A DNA stretch of 20,171 bases, taken from a virus. The translations under genes were made by a program, and so were the position numbers. Location of the stretch: IMG/VR virus record IMGVR_UViG_3300033150_001930, positions 1 to 20,171 of that record; one strand, written 5' to 3'. The notes beneath the pieces were generated by a model. The model was not told where the DNA came from, searched no databases, and saw nothing but the letters and a program-made list of their open reading frames with translations. Every line of letters starts with the position of its first letter. The stretch's first letter is position 1. Below, one piece after another: positions 8,476 through 15,867 of this stretch.

Positions 8476-9896
8476 TGGCTGATATAATAAAAATCTATAC
8501 GGCTGAACAGCTTTATGCTATATATAGAAATTATTTATTATCTAAAAATGTTGGTTTAACAGATTTTAATTCAGGTTCAAAAATAAGATCATTAATTGAA
8601 TCAAATTCAGAGGTTATTTCAAGTATTTCAATGGATTTTAAAGAATCAATATATAAATCTATTCCTGTAGCTTTATATGAAGGATTTAGATTTCAAAAGA
8701 CAGCTGCTATAAAATCAACAGGATTCATACGTCCATATCGAAAGCCAGCCTTTTTCATAACTTATACCGGAGCTGGAACTTCTGCTAAAATAACTTCTAC
8801 TGCTACAGATATTTTATCCGCAGTAACTGGAGCACCTACTGATGCTTTTAGTTTTGATTATACCACATATAACACAATTGGATCAGTAGTTTCTGCAATT
8901 GATGCCTTAATAAATTGGAGCGCTACTTTAGTCTTAGACACTTCTTTAGAGTCGATAATTCTTTATCAGTATGCAGCAAAAGAAGCCTTAAATGCTTCAA
9001 ATTATTTAGATACAGATGGATTAGATATAATGCTCAATACAGCTATTGAAATCGCTATTCCAACTGGATATTCAGTAAGTATAGATCAATTAACATTTCT
9101 ATCTATCATAGATGGTACAATATCGGCTGGAAATTCAGGTGTTCAATTAAATTCTCAGGCATCATTGGCTGGAGTAGACGGAAATATTTTGGCAGGATCA
9201 ATTGATACTTTAAATGGAAAAGGATTCATAAACTCTTCCATAGAAGGAATTGAACAAGTTATAAATGATGCCTCTTTTTCGGGGGGAGCTGCTGGAGAAT
9301 CTGACGATGCACGTAAAACTAGATTTGCTGAAACTGTAAACTCCCTAAATGCAGGTACTGCTACAGGTATAATTGCTGCAATAAAAAGTATTACGGGAGT
9401 AAGAAGTGTAGGAATAAGAGAATCCTATCCTTTCAAGGGTACAAACACTATTATTGTAGATGATGGAACTGGGATTATTAGTACAGAACTACAAGCTGAA
9501 GTTGAAAAAGTTCTTTATGGCGATCCAAGTGATATTATAAATTTTCCAGGAAAAAATGCAGAAGGAATTGGATATAATATTGTGGCGCCAACAATTGTAG
9601 ATGTAAGTATAGGTCTTACAGCATATAGACTTCCAAATGTAAATGTAGATTTAAGCGAAATAACTGAAGATGTTCAAACAGCTGTAGAACAATATATAAA
9701 CACTAGAGGACTAGGAGAGGATGTTGTCTTAAGTGAAGCCAATAGAGTAGGTAAAAATTCTAATGCAGCAGTTTATGATTTAGTTGTGACCAGTCCAAGT
9801 TCAAATGTAACAATAGATGAGAATCAATTTTCAAAAACAGGGCCAGGGACAACTGGTGTTATCACAGTTACGGCAGTAATAGCGGCAAGTGTATAG
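8475..9896 (+). CDS. Baseplate wedge protein J (gp6-like)
   Basis: This 473-aa protein matches the Baseplate_J family, the wedge that forms the ring around the hub and switches during contraction. Landmarks are FNSGSKIRSLIESNSEVISSIS and the LYEGFRFQKTAAIKSTG segment (about 30-83), then IPTGYSVSIDQLTF (195-208), QASLAGVDGNILAGSIDTL (228-246), GGAAGESDDARKTRFAETVNSL (270-291, the hallmark E-S-D-D-x-R-R/K-x-R-F region) and the domain SITGVRSVGIRES followed by IIVDDGTG. Between about 92 and 188 there is an extra domain of about 100 residues not present in compact relatives. A GGGAGG site lies ten bases before ATG 8475, inside the end of the upstream gene, and the start overlaps that stop. Confidence 0.88.
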   Translation: MADIIKIYTAEQLYAIYRNYLLSKNVGLTDFNSGSKIRSLIESNSEVISSISMDFKESIYKSIPVALYEGFRFQKTAAIKSTGFIRPYRKPAFFITYTGAGTSAKITSTATDILSAVTGAPTDAFSFDYTTYNTIGSVVSAIDALINWSATLVLDTSLESIILYQYAAKEALNASNYLDTDGLDIMLNTAIEIAIPTGYSVSIDQLTFLSIIDGTISAGNSGVQLNSQASLAGVDGNILAGSIDTLNGKGFINSSIEGIEQVINDASFSGGAAGESDDARKTRFAETVNSLNAGTATGIIAAIKSITGVRSVGIRESYPFKGTNTIIVDDGTGIISTELQAEVEKVLYGDPSDIINFPGKNAEGIGYNIVAPTIVDVSIGLTAYRLPNVNVDLSEITEDVQTAVEQYINTRGLGEDVVLSEANRVGKNSNAAVYDLVVTSPSSNVTIDENQFSKTGPGTTGVITVTAVIAASV

Positions 9897-9899
9897 AAA

Positions 9900-11453
9900 A
9901 TGAGTATAACGGATAGAATAAATAGTAATTTACAAACAGTTTACAACATTGAAGATCCTAAATACAAGGCCCTAATCTGTGATAAAGATGGAACTAATCC
10001 TGATACAATAACAAAACCTACAGATATCGATTTAGGAGTTATCACAAGTCAAATAGAATTTCTAAGAAGATTATCCATAGATTTATTAAAACAAATTTAT
10101 ATTGATCAAGCATCGGGTGAATTTTTAAAATTTCAATTAAATGAATTTTTTGATAGTTTAAGACTTGAAGATGAAACAGATACTGAATGGGTTCAAAGAA
10201 CAATTGCAACTGTTTTAGGACAAAAAGTTTCCAGAGCTTCAATTATATATGCACTAAGACCATATTCAAGTCAAGAACCTGAAATAACTACAACTTTACA
10301 AGAAAGTGCTTTTGCAGATTTTTCTTTTGCAGATGCATATACAACAGAAACATTTACTGAAATAACAACAATTATTGATAATTATTTTAATTGGACTTCA
10401 ATAACGCAACCTGAAACAAATTCATGGCAAAATACTGCATATGGTAATGGAGTATTTATTACAGTTGCAACTAATGGAACAAACAGAATAATGAGATCTG
10501 AAGATGATGGATTAACATGGTCAGCTGTTTCAGCTTCTGGTGTTAATTCATGGCAAGGTATTGCATATGGCAATGGTGTTTTTGTTGCTGTTGCATATAA
10601 TGGAACAAACAGAATAATGAGATCTGAAGATGATGGACTGACATGGACATCTATAACAGAACCTGAAACAAATGGATGGATGAATGTTGCTTATGGCAAT
10701 GGTGTTTTTATAGCTGTTTCTGGAGGTCCTGGAGCAAATAGTATAATGAGATCTGAAGATGATGGACTGACATGGTCAGCTGTTCCTCCTTCAGATACAA
10801 ATACATGGCAAGGTATTGCATATGGTAATGGAGTATTTATTACAGTTGCAACTAATGGAACAAACAGAATAATGAGATCTGAAGATAACGGTTTAACATG
10901 GGTTTCAGTAGTTGGTTATGATTCAGTTGCATGGCAAAATATTGCATATGGCGATGGTGTCTTTATAGCTATTGGCCCTAATAGCATAATGCGTTCTGAA
11001 GATGATGGATTAACATGGGAAAATATTACTTCTCCAGAAAATAATATATGGATAAATATATCATATAATCAAAGCAATAATACTTTTATTTCTGTTTCTG
11101 GATCTGGATCAAATAGAATTATGATTTCTGAAACAAATGGGTTAACATGGTCTTTAGCTACAGCACCTGAAAATAACAGTTGGATTGGATTAGCAAATAA
11201 TAGTAATGGACTTTTTATAGCTACATCTGGAGATGGAACAAATCGTATAATGAGATCTTATCATGATAGCTTCACAACTTCTGAAATAATTTATGTACTG
11301 CCTGCATTAGCTGGAAGTATACTTAATTCTCTTTTTACAGTAAAAGTAACTTTATACGATACATCAAGAGAAGATATCTGGACTGTTCAAAATATTTTAA
11401 GAAAAATATTAGCAGCCGGAATTTCATATATTTTAGAGATAATATATACATAA
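9900..11453 (+). CDS. Baseplate/tail wedge-like protein with inserted seven-bladed Asp-box beta-propeller
   Basis: This 517-aa protein occupies the gpI/gp7 position after J. Residues 1-160 (ASGEFLKFQLNEFFDSLRLE, WVQRTIATVLGQKVSRASII, FADFSFADAYT) and 461-517 (FTVKVTLYDTSREDIWTVQN, ILRKILAAGISYILEIIY) read like two halves of one tail protein family. Between them, residues 165-456 hold seven repeats of 39-44 residues, each with a Trp (176, 218, 260, 303, 345, 384, 428), a YGNGVFIAV strand, and in most an Asp-box SEDDGLTW (S-x-D-x-G-x-T-W). There are six full GLTW strands plus W165 at the start, the pattern of a propeller closed by its N-terminal strand. Asp-box propellers often bind glycans, so receptor contact is a reasonable inference. 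No sialidase arginine triad was apparent. The start lacks a good ribosome binding site and sits three bases after J. Confidence 0.75.
   Translation: MSITDRINSNLQTVYNIEDPKYKALICDKDGTNPDTITKPTDIDLGVITSQIEFLRRLSIDLLKQIYIDQASGEFLKFQLNEFFDSLRLEDETDTEWVQRTIATVLGQKVSRASIIYALRPYSSQEPEITTTLQESAFADFSFADAYTTETFTEITTIIDNYFNWTSITQPETNSWQNTAYGNGVFITVATNGTNRIMRSEDDGLTWSAVSASGVNSWQGIAYGNGVFVAVAYNGTNRIMRSEDDGLTWTSITEPETNGWMNVAYGNGVFIAVSGGPGANSIMRSEDDGLTWSAVPPSDTNTWQGIAYGNGVFITVATNGTNRIMRSEDNGLTWVSVVGYDSVAWQNIAYGDGVFIAIGPNSIMRSEDDGLTWENITSPENNIWINISYNQSNNTFISVSGSGSNRIMISETNGLTWSLATAPENNSWIGLANNSNGLFIATSGDGTNRIMRSYHDSFTTSEIIYVLPALAGSILNSLFTVKVTLYDTSREDIWTVQNILRKILAAGISYILEIIYT
10437..10505 (+). repeat. 69-bp perfect direct repeat, copy 1 (propeller blade 1)
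   Basis: Bases 10437-10505 are identical to 10818-10886. The copies are 381 bp apart, exactly 127 codons or three blades, and in the same reading frame. Other blades carry shorter near-identical pieces. Recombination between copies would delete or duplicate three blades without breaking the frame. Confidence 0.9.
10818..10886 (+). repeat. 69-bp perfect direct repeat, copy 2 (propeller blade 4)
   Basis: Second copy of the repeat at 10437-10505, checked base by base. It ends where blade 4 changes from GATGATGG to GATAACGG (SEDDG to SEDNG). Perfect identity over 69 bp, while neighbouring blades have diverged, suggests recent blade duplication or gene conversion. Confidence 0.9.
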
Positions 11454-11466
11454 TAAGGATAAAAAA

Positions 11467-13527
11467 ATGCGTGATATAAGAACATTAAATATGTCTGAAG
11501 GTCAGAAAATAGAATCTGATCTTGTAACAAAAAGAATTGGAGATTTATCTTATCGAAATTTAGGCACATTTATGAAATCTTCTTTATTTGATTCTGGAAA
11601 AGCTTTAATTGTTGGAAATGGATTAAGAGTCGAGCCTAGTTCAGGAATGACTATTAATGTTCCTTCTGGAAGTGTTTTTCAACGATTTAATGATGTAATT
11701 CCATGTATTCAAATTGAAGATCAAACCGTGACACTAGAAGCTGCAACAGGAGTCGCAAGAACAGATATAATAGAGGCCCAGGTTCAAAAAATTGCAGATA
11801 AAAACGATTATTCGCAAGTTGCAACTATTGCAAGTGGATCAGCTATTTCAATTACAAATGAATTAATAAAAAGAGATATAAAATATTATTTATCTGTAAG
11901 AAGACAAACAGATACAACAGATTCTACAGTCGCAATAGCTGGAGTTTTAACCGGAACAATTGCAATTCCAGGAACAATTGATTTATCTACAGAATATTTA
12001 TTAAATATTTCAGATGGAGAAGATGGATCTTTTCAAGAAATAGATTGTCGTGGAGCAACTCCAATTGCAACAACACCTACTGAAATTATAAATGCTATAA
12101 ATGCAGCTGTTGGAAGAACAATGGCCTCAATTGGAGCAGGTGATGTAATTGTTTTAACTGGAAATGGAGAAGGAGAATCAAGTTATTTCGAGATAAAACC
12201 TCCAGCAACAGATACAGATAAAGATTGTTTGCAAATAGTTTTTGGCGTATCTATTGGTGGAGCATATAGATATGTTTATGAGGGAACAAATGAATGGTTT
12301 AAGCTAGCTGAATTTGATGTCGGAACAACAACTACAGTAATAACTACTGGATTAATTAGAAATATAGATCAAAAGAATACTTGGGCGAGTGAATCAAGTG
12401 ATATTGTAGTTCAAAGTCACCTATATGATCATGTAACTATAACAAATGATGGAAATATGGGATTAGGATTAATTGATTCTGGATTAGTCAGTAATTCTTT
12501 AGTTAGTGGTCCGTTTTTTGCTTTAGGTGATACCGATACAGGAATCGGTCAAGACGGAACTGATATATTAGATATTTGGACTGGTGGTGTTAGACGTGTT
12601 ACGGTTGACAATGCGGGTAATATAGGAATAGGGATCAATTCTCCTTCATTTAATTTTCAACTTAATAGTGATACAGTTGTAAGTTATTTTCATATAACAA
12701 ATGATGATTCTGGAACAACAACGTCTGATGGATTAGTTTTAGGACTTTTAAACGAAGTAGCTATTTTAAATGTAAGAAGTGATTGGCCTTTAACTATTTT
12801 AACAAATGATTCAGAAAGAATAAGAATTTCGAATGATGGAATGATTTCAACAGGAGGCGAAACTGAACCAGACATTTTAGCTCATGGTATATGTACGAAA
12901 ACAGATGGAAATGGAAATACTTTTACACATAAACGCTCTTCGATTACACATGGGTTTTCTTCTATAGCTGAAGTAGATACTTTTTTAGAAATAGAAGATA
13001 TTGCAAATGGTAGAACAATTATCTCAACATATTCAACAAATTCTTCTACCAATTCTTTAGTTTTAAATTGTTATGCAGATGTGGGTTCTTCAGCAGATGG
13101 AGCATGTACTATTTCAGGGTTTAAACGATCTGGAACTAATATATCATCTTTAGGGGCAGGAGAAGGTATTTTTCAAGTCGCAAATGCTGGGACAACTAAA
13201 CTAAGAGTTTACGGGAATGGAGATACAAAATCATCTACTGGTTCATTTACTATTTTTGATGATGAAGAAGACTTGCAATTAGTTAGAACTCTTAATGCCA
13301 TGTTTTATGATGGACCGAATAAAAGAGAACTTTATCCAAAAATAATAAAAAAATATGGTAAGAAGTTAGAGAACTTAGGTATAATTGAAAATGGTTTTAG
13401 ATCCCATGATAATAGCTGGGCTTTGAATTTAGGAGCAATTGGTCAATTGTTTAATATAGTAAAAAATATTGGTAAAAAATTGAATTTATCCGAAGAGCAA
13501 TTATTAGAATTTTCAAAAGATTACTAA
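11467..13527 (+). CDS. Tail fibre / receptor-binding protein
   Basis: This 686-aa protein ends the main tail operon, where host-range fibres usually lie. ATG 11467 follows an AAGGAT site. Residues 1-145 look like a baseplate-attachment and shaft domain (GNGLRVEPSSGMTINVPSGSVFQ). Residues about 160-260 form a small domain (YLLNISDGEDG, PTEIINAINAA, GDVIVLTGNGEGESSYFEI) resembling the flagellin hook-IN pattern. Residues about 350-460 have repeated shaft motifs common in fibres (LGDTDTGIGQDGTDIL, GGVRRVTVDNAGNIGIGINS, SERIRISNDGMI). The last 90 residues (597-686: DDEEDLQLVRTLNAMF, KKYGKKLENLGII, LNLGAIGQLFNIVKNIGKKL) form a helical ending in place of a typical S74 chaperone domain. No catalytic depolymerase motif was recognised. 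Receptor binding is inferred from position and repeats. Confidence 0.72.
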   Translation: MRDIRTLNMSEGQKIESDLVTKRIGDLSYRNLGTFMKSSLFDSGKALIVGNGLRVEPSSGMTINVPSGSVFQRFNDVIPCIQIEDQTVTLEAATGVARTDIIEAQVQKIADKNDYSQVATIASGSAISITNELIKRDIKYYLSVRRQTDTTDSTVAIAGVLTGTIAIPGTIDLSTEYLLNISDGEDGSFQEIDCRGATPIATTPTEIINAINAAVGRTMASIGAGDVIVLTGNGEGESSYFEIKPPATDTDKDCLQIVFGVSIGGAYRYVYEGTNEWFKLAEFDVGTTTTVITTGLIRNIDQKNTWASESSDIVVQSHLYDHVTITNDGNMGLGLIDSGLVSNSLVSGPFFALGDTDTGIGQDGTDILDIWTGGVRRVTVDNAGNIGIGINSPSFNFQLNSDTVVSYFHITNDDSGTTTSDGLVLGLLNEVAILNVRSDWPLTILTNDSERIRISNDGMISTGGETEPDILAHGICTKTDGNGNTFTHKRSSITHGFSSIAEVDTFLEIEDIANGRTIISTYSTNSSTNSLVLNCYADVGSSADGACTISGFKRSGTNISSLGAGEGIFQVANAGTTKLRVYGNGDTKSSTGSFTIFDDEEDLQLVRTLNAMFYDGPNKRELYPKIIKKYGKKLENLGIIENGFRSHDNSWALNLGAIGQLFNIVKNIGKKLNLSEEQLLEFSKDY

Positions 13528-13547
13528 TAAAAATAAAAGAGGAAAGA

Positions 13548-13733
13548 ATGAATAATACAGAAAACATTTTAATAAAAGAAAAGTATCAAATATCCAGTAA
13601 AATATTACAAGATTTATTATTATATTTAAACAATAAGCCTTATGGAGAAGTGAATTTTTTATTTGCTAGTTTAATAAAAAGGATTCAAGAAGAAAATTCT
13701 TTAGAAATTTCTAAAGAAAAATTAGAAAAATAG
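13548..13733 (+). CDS. Small conserved protein following the tail fibre
   Basis: This 61-aa protein starts at ATG 13548 with an AGAGGAAAG site, 20 bases after the fibre stop. It is helical and charged: KYQISSKILQDLLLYLNNKP, then YGEVNFLFASLIKRIQEENS. Short proteins with a YLxxxPYxEV core are often seen next to tail fibre genes in phages, but their role is unknown to me; a fibre assembly or trimerisation helper is only a guess from position. It is the last gene before the bidirectional terminator. Confidence 0.65.
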   Translation: MNNTENILIKEKYQISSKILQDLLLYLNNKPYGEVNFLFASLIKRIQEENSLEISKEKLEK

Positions 13734-13740
13734 ATCTTAA

Positions 13741-13782
13741 AATACAAATATTAAGAAGTTATAATTTCTTAATATTTGTATT
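13741..13782 (+). terminator. Bidirectional intrinsic terminator between convergent genes
   Basis: A perfect 17-bp stem, AATACAAATATTAAGAA (13741-13757) paired with TTCTTAATATTTGTATT (13766-13782), encloses an 8-base loop. It lies between the end of the tail operon (+) and the end of the astacin gene (-). On + the stem is followed by GATTTTCT, on - by TTTTAAGAT, so it can stop transcription from both sides. The stem is AT-rich and therefore weaker than usual, but its length compensates. Confidence 0.75.
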
Positions 13783-13797
13783 GATTTTCTATATATA

Positions 13798-14442
13798 TTA
13801 TTTTCCATAAATAATATATATTTTTTGAATATCTAACTCACTAGGCTTTGAACTATAATTTAATTCCTTTTTTGAATTTAATATTTCTAATGACGGTCCA
13901 TCTCCATTGCTACAAGTATAATAATCATAATGCATTATAGAGCTATAATCATATTCTAAAGATTCCTCTCTATATAACGGATTGTCTAATATTTGAAAAT
14001 TATTTTGAAATCCTTCTAATATATTTTCAAAATTAATTATAACATAATCATCTCGATCTGGTCTTTGATGTTCATGTGTCAATCCTAAGACATGACCTAA
14101 TTCATGTGTAATACATTTTTTAGTGTAAATATTTACATTTCCTAGTTGCATAAAGGAATTTTTACTTCTTCCAATTATAGATTTATAATTATTTGTATTT
14201 ATACTTCTAAGGATATTGACAGAATATTCTTGATCTTTCTTTTCAGTAAATATTATGTTTGTCTTAGCTGTCCATTCTTTCATACAATCTTCTATAATTT
14301 TTTTTTCTTTTTGTGTAAATTCATCTTGATAATTATAATAAACTATTCCATCTTCCCATTTATCAATTTTTAGAACTGTTTCTTCTTCAATAATGCATGA
14401 AGTAAAAAGAAGTGATAAGATTATTGTTATTATTGTTTTCAT
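13798..14442 (-). CDS. Astacin-family (M12A) zinc metalloprotease, predicted lipoprotein
   Basis: This 214-aa protein has the full astacin signature. HELGHVLGLTHE (113-124) supplies three zinc-binding histidines (H113, H117, H123) and the catalytic E114, continuing into HQRPDRDDYVII. SIMHY (168-172) is the Met-turn with the family tyrosine. The start of the domain (KWEDGIVYYNY, then an EWTAKTNIIF helix-strand) and the end (SELDIQKIYIIYG) are also canonical, so the domain is complete, with no long propeptide. Residues 1-15 are a short signal peptide and FTSC suggests a lipobox with lipidated C16, although F at -3 is unusual. The tail after C16 is acidic (IIEEE). ATG 14442 has an AAGGGAG site. 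It has its own promoter and a terminator and reads against the tail operon, as expected of a moron. Likely role: modifying the host surface or outside proteins; the substrate is unknown. Confidence 0.85.
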   Translation of the reverse strand: MKTIITIILSLLFTSCIIEEETVLKIDKWEDGIVYYNYQDEFTQKEKKIIEDCMKEWTAKTNIIFTEKKDQEYSVNILRSINTNNYKSIIGRSKNSFMQLGNVNIYTKKCITHELGHVLGLTHEHQRPDRDDYVIINFENILEGFQNNFQILDNPLYREESLEYDYSSIMHYDYYTCSNGDGPSLEILNSKKELNYSSKPSELDIQKIYIIYGK

Positions 14443-14452
14443 AAAAATACTC

Positions 14453-14502
14453 CCTTATTCTTTACTTTATATTAATAAATATACAAAAAGTAAAGAATAA
14501 GG
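14453..14502 (-). promoter_or_regulatory. 16-bp perfect inverted repeat around the astacin promoter and ribosome binding site
   Basis: Arms CCTTATTCTTTACTTT (14453-14468) and AAAGTAAAGAATAAGG (14487-14502) are perfect complements with an 18-base loop. On the - strand the first arm covers the end of the -35 box and the spacer, the -10 box lies in the loop, and the second arm ends in AAGG of the astacin Shine-Dalgarno. RNA reading through from DUF669 could form the hairpin and hide the ribosome binding site, or terminate at the following TATTTTTA. RNA starting at about 14471 lacks the first arm. It could instead be an operator. Confidence 0.7.
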
Positions 14503-14506
14503 TCAA
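14478..14506 (-). promoter_or_regulatory. Sigma70-type promoter of the astacin gene
   Basis: On the - strand TTGACC (14506-14501; 5 of 6) is followed by a 17-bp spacer and TATATT (14483-14478; 5 of 6). The expected start is near 14471, about 30 bases before the ATG. A-tracts directly upstream could act as an UP element. Spacing and boxes make this one of the best promoters in the window. Confidence 0.7.
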
Positions 14507-14508
14507 GT

Positions 14509-14533
14509 ATTTTTTTATTTTTTTATTTTTTTA
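14509..14533 (-). repeat. T(A7T)3 25-bp element upstream of the astacin promoter
   Basis: On the - strand three runs of seven A, separated by single T at an 8-bp period, end two bases before the -35 box. The element is identical base for base to 16494-16518. Its position fits an UP-element-like A-tract. It begins just after the stop codon of the DUF669 gene. Confidence 0.8.
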
Positions 14534-14535
14534 TT

Positions 14536-15003
14536 CTATTTTGCCCAAACTGGCTTTGGATTTCCATTTTCAGAACCTTGAGTCGTTACAGATGGTGAAG
14601 TCTCAACTTTTGAGGTATTACTTTCTTTTATAGGCAAAACTTTATTTATTTTATTTGGAAAATCTTCATCTCCAGTCATCTTAATATCAATAAGAAGTGG
14701 TTTATTATGTAGAATTTCAGTATCAGTCAATTCATTCAAATCCAATGCATCAAGAACAAAATTCATTTGTTTTTTCCCTATATTTTCTGCAACTTTATTC
14801 TCATGTTTAGCATTAATAAATTGATTAATCTTTCTTCCATTTAATGGTCCATCTATAATTTGATATTTAAGAACAAGTACCATTCCAGTCCCTTTAGAAT
14901 TATCTTTGTATTCTGTTTCATAGATAATTGCTGAATATAACCCTGCTGGTATCGCTGGAAATTCGTCTTTAATTTCTTCTTTTACATAATTTACTCTAGG
15001 CAT
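14536..15003 (-). CDS. DUF669 family protein, probable ssDNA-binding recombination partner
   Basis: This 155-aa protein fits DUF669: IPAGLYSAIIYETEYKDNSK, GTGMVLVLKYQIIDGPLNGR, INQFINAKHENKVAENIGKK and a low-complexity tail ending in NPKPVWAK. Members have an OB-like fold and are found next to Sak4-type ATPases, where an SSB-like role is proposed. Here it follows the Sak4-like gene by two bases with an AAGGAGA site before ATG 15003, so the two are co-transcribed. The tail is Ser/Thr/Asn-rich and ends in a basic residue rather than the acidic tip of classical SSB. Function is inferred from family and neighbour. Confidence 0.75.
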   Translation of the reverse strand: MPRVNYVKEEIKDEFPAIPAGLYSAIIYETEYKDNSKGTGMVLVLKYQIIDGPLNGRKINQFINAKHENKVAENIGKKQMNFVLDALDLNELTDTEILHNKPLLIDIKMTGDEDFPNKINKVLPIKESNTSKVETSPSVTTQGSENGNPKPVWAK

Positions 15004-15005
15004 AA

Positions 15006-15848
15006 TTATTCTCCTTTTTTATTAGTTTTATTAGTTTTATTAGTTTTATTAGTTTTGTTGTTATTTTCTGTCAATAACCATTCCATTATATCGGAACAGT
15101 GTTCTAGAGAAACATTAATATCACCAAGTCCAAAACTGTTCCCATTCATCATAGATGGTTTTTCTCCAGCAAGGTTCAATACTCTTTTTTCAGATGAAAA
15201 AGCTTTTCCTTTTTTACTTAAATCATTTTTATCAGGTGTTTTGATAAACACTTCTTGATCATAAAAAGCAATAATATCTGCCCATTCCTCTACAATAGCT
15301 AAGGCGTGTTTATCTATCTTCATAACAAATTTATCATAAGGGTCCATGGTTGGAAGATTAACAGTAATCGTTTGAGAATGAGCTATTGCGATTATATTAT
15401 AGCCTGCTGCTCTTAAAATATCACAGTTCTGAAAAAAGATCTTCCAACCTGCGACAGCGTGGTATTTTAATCCTTTTTGGAAGCCTGTTTCTTTGCTGTG
15501 ATCATCAGTTAGAGATTTAATTTCTTTAGAACTTTGATCATTTAATTTTTTTAAAACAACTTCATGAATTATTGGCTCTAACCAATCCAAACTATCAATT
15601 ATAATTGTTTTAAAATCATGTTTTCCAGAAAGAATGAAGTCAAACCATCCCATCAATTCGCTATAAGTTTTAACCAATGGGGCTTTTTCTGTATCAATAT
15701 GATCGACACGATCTTCAGTAGGAATTAAAAAAGAATTCTTTGTTGATGCAGCAAGCGTAGTCTTTCCTAGTTTAGGTGGACCATAAATTACAATTTTTCG
15801 AGGCATTTTTTTTACGCCTTTTTGAATATTTTTTAAACTAAATTCCAT
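15006..15848 (-). CDS. Sak4-like RecA-fold ATPase (phage AAA_24-type)
   Basis: This 280-aa protein has a P-loop GPPKLGKT (23-30), Walker B TIIIDSLDWLE (81-91) and a sensor-like IIAIAHSQT (152-160), the layout of phage Sak4/AAA_24 ATPases. These are RecA-core proteins that promote single-strand annealing together with an SSB-like partner, in this case the DUF669 gene next to it. It lacks the RecA N- and C-terminal domains, as in that group. ATG 15848 has an AAAGGAG site nine bases upstream; the core begins at MPRKIVIYG (residue 15). The C-terminus carries four NKT repeats encoded by a 9-bp tandem repeat. The gene follows the 125-aa protein by about 20 bases. Confidence 0.8.
   Translation of the reverse strand: MEFSLKNIQKGVKKMPRKIVIYGPPKLGKTTLAASTKNSFLIPTEDRVDHIDTEKAPLVKTYSELMGWFDFILSGKHDFKTIIIDSLDWLEPIIHEVVLKKLNDQSSKEIKSLTDDHSKETGFQKGLKYHAVAGWKIFFQNCDILRAAGYNIIAIAHSQTITVNLPTMDPYDKFVMKIDKHALAIVEEWADIIAFYDQEVFIKTPDKNDLSKKGKAFSSEKRVLNLAGEKPSMMNGNSFGLGDINVSLEHCSDIMEWLLTENNNKTNKTNKTNKTNKKGE
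15021..15056 (-). repeat. 9-bp tandem repeat, four copies, encoding NKT
   Basis: Four perfect copies of ATTAGTTTT on the + strand (AAAACTAAT on -) lie at the 3' end of the Sak4-like gene and encode Asn-Lys-Thr repeats. Being a multiple of three, a change in copy number by slippage would alter length without shifting the frame. Confidence 0.85.
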
Positions 15849-15867
15849 TAAATATTACTCCTTTGTT

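Noticed and set aside
10392-11267. Active sialidase
   Set aside because: Asp boxes are structural and occur in many propellers; no catalytic arginine triad, Asp or Tyr/Glu pair was apparent.
13800-14440. Plus-strand open frame at 14146-14373 opposite the astacin gene
   Set aside because: It is a Phe/Ile/Ser-rich shadow of the protease gene with no ribosome binding site.
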